The notes under the pieces: model-generated
Database searches by the model: none
What the model saw: only the letters and a program-made list of their open reading frames with translations
Told to the model about the DNA's origin: nothing
Source of the DNA: Sclerurus mexicanus
Taxonomy: Eukaryota > Chordata > Aves > Passeriformes > Furnariidae
NCBI GenBank assembly: GCA_013396755.1
Contig: VWZF01007082.1
Location: 62,001-126,000 of the forward strand
Reading direction: 5' to 3'
DNA: 64,000 nucleotides
Shown here: in pieces, positions 61,123-64,000 of the stretch
Layout: the number at the start of each line of letters is the position of its first letter
Position numbering within the stretch: position 1 is the first letter of the stretch
Made by a program: the position numbers and the translations under genes

Positions 61123-62217
61123 CTGAAGTTGAAAAAGAGACACAGAATTCCTTCTCAGTACCGAGTTTAGTGAGAATTCACCGCAGCCATTTGAAGTGGA
61201 TTTATGAGAAGTTATCCAAATAAATCCAATCCCTTTAATTCTTCTAAGAAAGGAAGGGAAATAAACTCTGCAAACCATGCACTAAGTCATACTGCAGATA
61301 GCTTGTTTTCAGATAATATTTATACCATAAGCTATCTTCACAACTATGCAAGCTCAAGTTTAAACAGTGTATGGAAGGACAATAGCATCTAAAAGTCAGC
61401 AGGTATATTTACACTGAAATCAAAATTTATGTCTGCAGTTCAGACCTCTGAATTCGGTAATGTGACACTACAGACAGCATCACAGCAGCAGCCCAAATCT
61501 CAGTATAGGCTGCAAAACCCTTAAACAATCTCAAAAAAATACTCAGTTTGCATGTGCTGCACCACAATACCCTGGGGGAAACTCCATTATTAGCAGGACA
61601 CAAATTATTTAGTCAGATCAACTCTATCTGAATAAGGTGCTAAGGACACACCTGGGTCTTGACTAAGTTTTGTACAAAGTGGGAAAATCTAAGTCTAGTG
61701 AATCAGGAGAGATTGTGAGCTACTCTGTACTTCAGAGGCCCCTCTCTTAGTGCGGCTCTGAAACCCTCTTTTTCTTAAAATTCACGTGTGAGTTTTGAGG
61801 ACCAGTCAGTGGCTCTTTAAAACAATGTTATATGTGATTTCCCTTTTTATTTTCCACTTCTGCCTCCACAAAATAGCTGGTAGAAACACAAAATTTTCCT
61901 CCCTGCCCACAATAAGCTATTTACTGCATCCCAAAGGGATTTGGCCTCATAATAAAAGCCTCATCAGTGCTTTATCTGTTGTAAAATAGGCAGTAAAAGA
62001 GAACCCCCCTCCCTAGCACATTTACAATATTTCAGTATGCAATAGAGACACTGCCTATATACACAATATAGGTAAACAGCCAGGACACAACAACGATCCT
62101 GACCACAAAATCCGTGTGTGCTGGAAATCACCTTCTGGAAGAGCATTTAACATGCCAATGGAGTGGAGCAGACCCATAAAAACAATAAGCCACTTACAGT
62201 TATTAAAAACTCAGTAC
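61123..62217. other. NTPCR intron, 1.1 kb
   Basis: Intronic DNA; nothing was recognised beyond the splice signals. Confidence 0.85.
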
Positions 62218-62380
62218 CTGACTCTAGATAAAGGTCCTCGGTTTCCAGACAAAGTGACAACATCAAATCCTGTTCTCCTGCCACCCTCTCTAACTTCTTC
62301 CGTGTAAAATCCATCAATGGGAATGCCTGAGGATTTCAGAGCTTGAGTGACTTTCTGGATCAAAGTAGTCTTTCCAACCC
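62218..62380 (-). CDS. NTPCR: NTPCR exon 2, P-loop and FYTEEV segment
   Basis: A 163-nt exon (two bases, 53 codons, two bases). The first two bases complete the Gly of the P-loop, then VGKTTLIQKV provides the phosphate-binding Lys and Thr. It continues IPIDGFYTEEVREGGRR and TGFDVVTLSGNRGPLSRV. On the - strand the acceptor is tttgttttcag and the donor GTCAG|gtactg. The two trailing bases plus T at 61122 give Ser. Confidence 0.97.
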
Positions 62381-64000
62381 CTGAAAACAAAGAATTAAAA
62401 AAAGCACACAGGGTTAATCTTCTTCTGCACTAAAGGCCAGTTTTTAAACACCACAGTAATGATTCTGTTCAGCAGGAACATTGATTACTGTTGAAGTTTG
62501 CAAATTACTTTTTTCAAATGGTAGGAAAGAACAGAAGCACCTTTTAAAGTTCATTCTGTACTGAAACTGTAAAGTTTTATTAGCATTTAAGAAGTCACAA
62601 CAGAATGGTAAAAATATCCCACGTGACCACTGAACTTATTAGCTTAGAAAGTGCACAGGCAGGCCACAAAACTTACCCCAAGGCAAGTAAATACCCAAGA
62701 GCCATGCTGTTACACAACTGATACCCAAGCTTGCTGAAGACTGAGTGACGAATCTCCCTTTCTACCACCGATATTCACTACTTTTTAAGAATAGAGCTAA
62801 GTTTACCCCCTTTTTAGATCAAAGGATCAAAGCTGACTTCTACTACCAGAAGCCTAACTGGCACAAAGAACACACTACTTTCACTGATGTACTAGAAACC
62901 AGAAGCACTCGACAGCCCTGAGATACCAGGTCCTACATGGCAAAAGGTATTCCCAACGACCGAAAAGTGCTTCTGGTAACTGAATCGAGAGACATTTTTA
63001 CTAGATACAGGGAGAAGGTTTTTTACTGTGAGGCCAATGAAGTCTTCACATTCTTCAAGGATTTCAAGGTGTGACTGGATAAAGCCTTGAGCAACTTGGT
63101 GTGGCCTCACAGGTGACCCTCTTTTGCGCCTCCTGAAGTCCCTTTTTACATGAATTATCCTGTGACTCTTTAATCCAATTTCTTACCCTAAGACATCCCC
63201 TTAAAACCCTCGCTACCTGATGTCTTCTTGCACAGTCTGATGTACCTTTTACAGTCTGAGCACTGGTTATGTTCCAGACATCATTTCAGGTCCCACATGG
63301 GAGCTATTTCTTCTCATTTGCCATTGTACAAGTACATCCCTTGACAATCTCCTTTTAAATTCACCTTTATCACCTCTCACAAAATTTAGTGTTACCACTT
63401 AATTTAAAAAAAAATAAAAAATCAAAAGATAGAAAATAATCCTGCAGAATAAACCTTCAAATTCCTGGAGATAAGGAACACAGACCAAATGTGAGATGAC
63501 TAAAGATGCCAACAGAAATAATTTCAACATGCACACACCAAACTTCTCTTTTAGATTTTAAGCAGCTTTAGGAACTATTTTCCTAACACTCAACACCAAT
63601 GACAAAATATACTGTGGCTTCAAGGGCATCCAGTCAAAACTGAAGAAAAGGGCTTTCTGGCTGTTGAACAACAATAAAATGACAAATGTGGCACCCTCAG
63701 TATCTAACATTTTTCCAAGGCTTTGTCTCTATAAGCGAATTTATACTCATTTGGGTAAGTGGATTTGCTATCTCTGATTTGGTTACCATCATTCAGTAAA
63801 TTGACAAAGAAAGCTAGAACGATTCAAACTAAGTTTAAGAAAGCTTGAAGTTATACATTTAGCTAATCAAACAGTACATTCAATTACAGATAAATGAAGA
63901 GAGACAAGGCCTAAGCAGGCCTAACCTCTGAGTCTCCTAAAGGGCTGCTTTTATTCGAGTGGATGGAAAGACAGAATGAAAGGGGTGGAACATACTCCTA
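62381..64000. other. NTPCR first intron (incomplete at window edge)
   Basis: Intronic DNA upstream of exon 2. It contains a diverged + strand CR1 fragment (about 62995-63122) and an A-rich run near 63405-63423. Confidence 0.8.
62995..63122 (+). repeat. CR1-like LINE fragment, diverged
   Basis: AGGGAGAAGGTTTTTTACTG and GATAAAGCCTTGAGCAACTT, followed by CACAGGTGACCCT, follow the order of motifs in the CR1 3' region. The terminal octamer repeats are missing. This is the weakest of the CR1 calls. Confidence 0.6.

Larger units (their letters stand above)
53554..64000 (-). other. NTPCR: NTPCR gene, exons 2 to last (first exon outside window)
   Basis: Nucleoside-triphosphatase, cancer-related (THEP1/NTPase family), a small P-loop enzyme that hydrolyses nucleoside triphosphates slowly and without strong base preference. 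Four - strand exons in the window encode 178 complete residues. With a first exon of 11 codons plus one base of the P-loop Gly, the product would be 190 residues, the human length as I recall. The P-loop continues as VGKTT and the Walker-B-like motif is VIDEIGKME. The gene converges on PCNX2. The promoter and first exon lie beyond 64,000; no matching first exon was seen at 62381-64000. Confidence 0.95.

Noticed and set aside
1..64000. CRISPR arrays, operons, phage or other prokaryotic defence systems
   Set aside because: The window is spliced vertebrate DNA with avian retroposons. No direct-repeat/spacer array, ribosome-binding sites or compact gene clusters were seen.

Overview
The window is vertebrate nuclear DNA, almost certainly from a bird. 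It has small exons in large AT-rich introns with GT/AG splice sites, several truncated CR1 LINE copies with the typical avian 3' end, and one decayed tRNA-Ile-derived SINE. From memory, that SINE resembles a family known from songbirds, so a passerine is my best guess. There are no operons, CRISPR arrays, insertion sequences or prokaryotic signals.

Two protein genes lie tail to tail. On the + strand (from before position 1 to about 46.0 kb) is the 3' part of PCNX2, a multi-pass membrane protein of the pecanex family. I find twelve exons at 767-829, 6574-6632, 8903-9118, 20022-20275, 24604-24837, 26996-27099, 34509-34653, 35666-35896, 36246-36520, 37514-37701, 43302-43750 and 45783-45956. Their splice phases chain without a break and give 796 codons plus a stop. 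They cover the end of the membrane region, the conserved pecanex C-terminal domain and a Ser/Thr-rich tail. The first two exons rest on splice sites and phase only; the others also match the family as I remember it.

On the - strand (53,554 to beyond 64,000) is NTPCR, a THEP1-type nucleoside-triphosphatase. Four of its exons are present (62218-62380, 61026-61122, 58076-58285, 53554-53622). Together with a first exon of about 11 codons outside the window they give 190 residues, the length I remember for the human protein. PCNX2 next to NTPCR is, as I recall, also the human arrangement (1q42), which supports both calls.

The rest is intron or intergenic DNA. Repeats are a roughly 1 kb CR1 copy (38340-39334, reverse-transcriptase remnant still legible), smaller CR1 fragments on both strands, the SINE (56980-57078), an exact 37-bp tandem duplication (6407-6484) and A/T-rich runs. 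A few ORFs of 134-226 codons in noncoding DNA match nothing I know. I see no convincing new biological system; the findings are gene-structure questions, repeats and candidate regulatory elements. No database search or computation could be run, and family comparisons are from memory.
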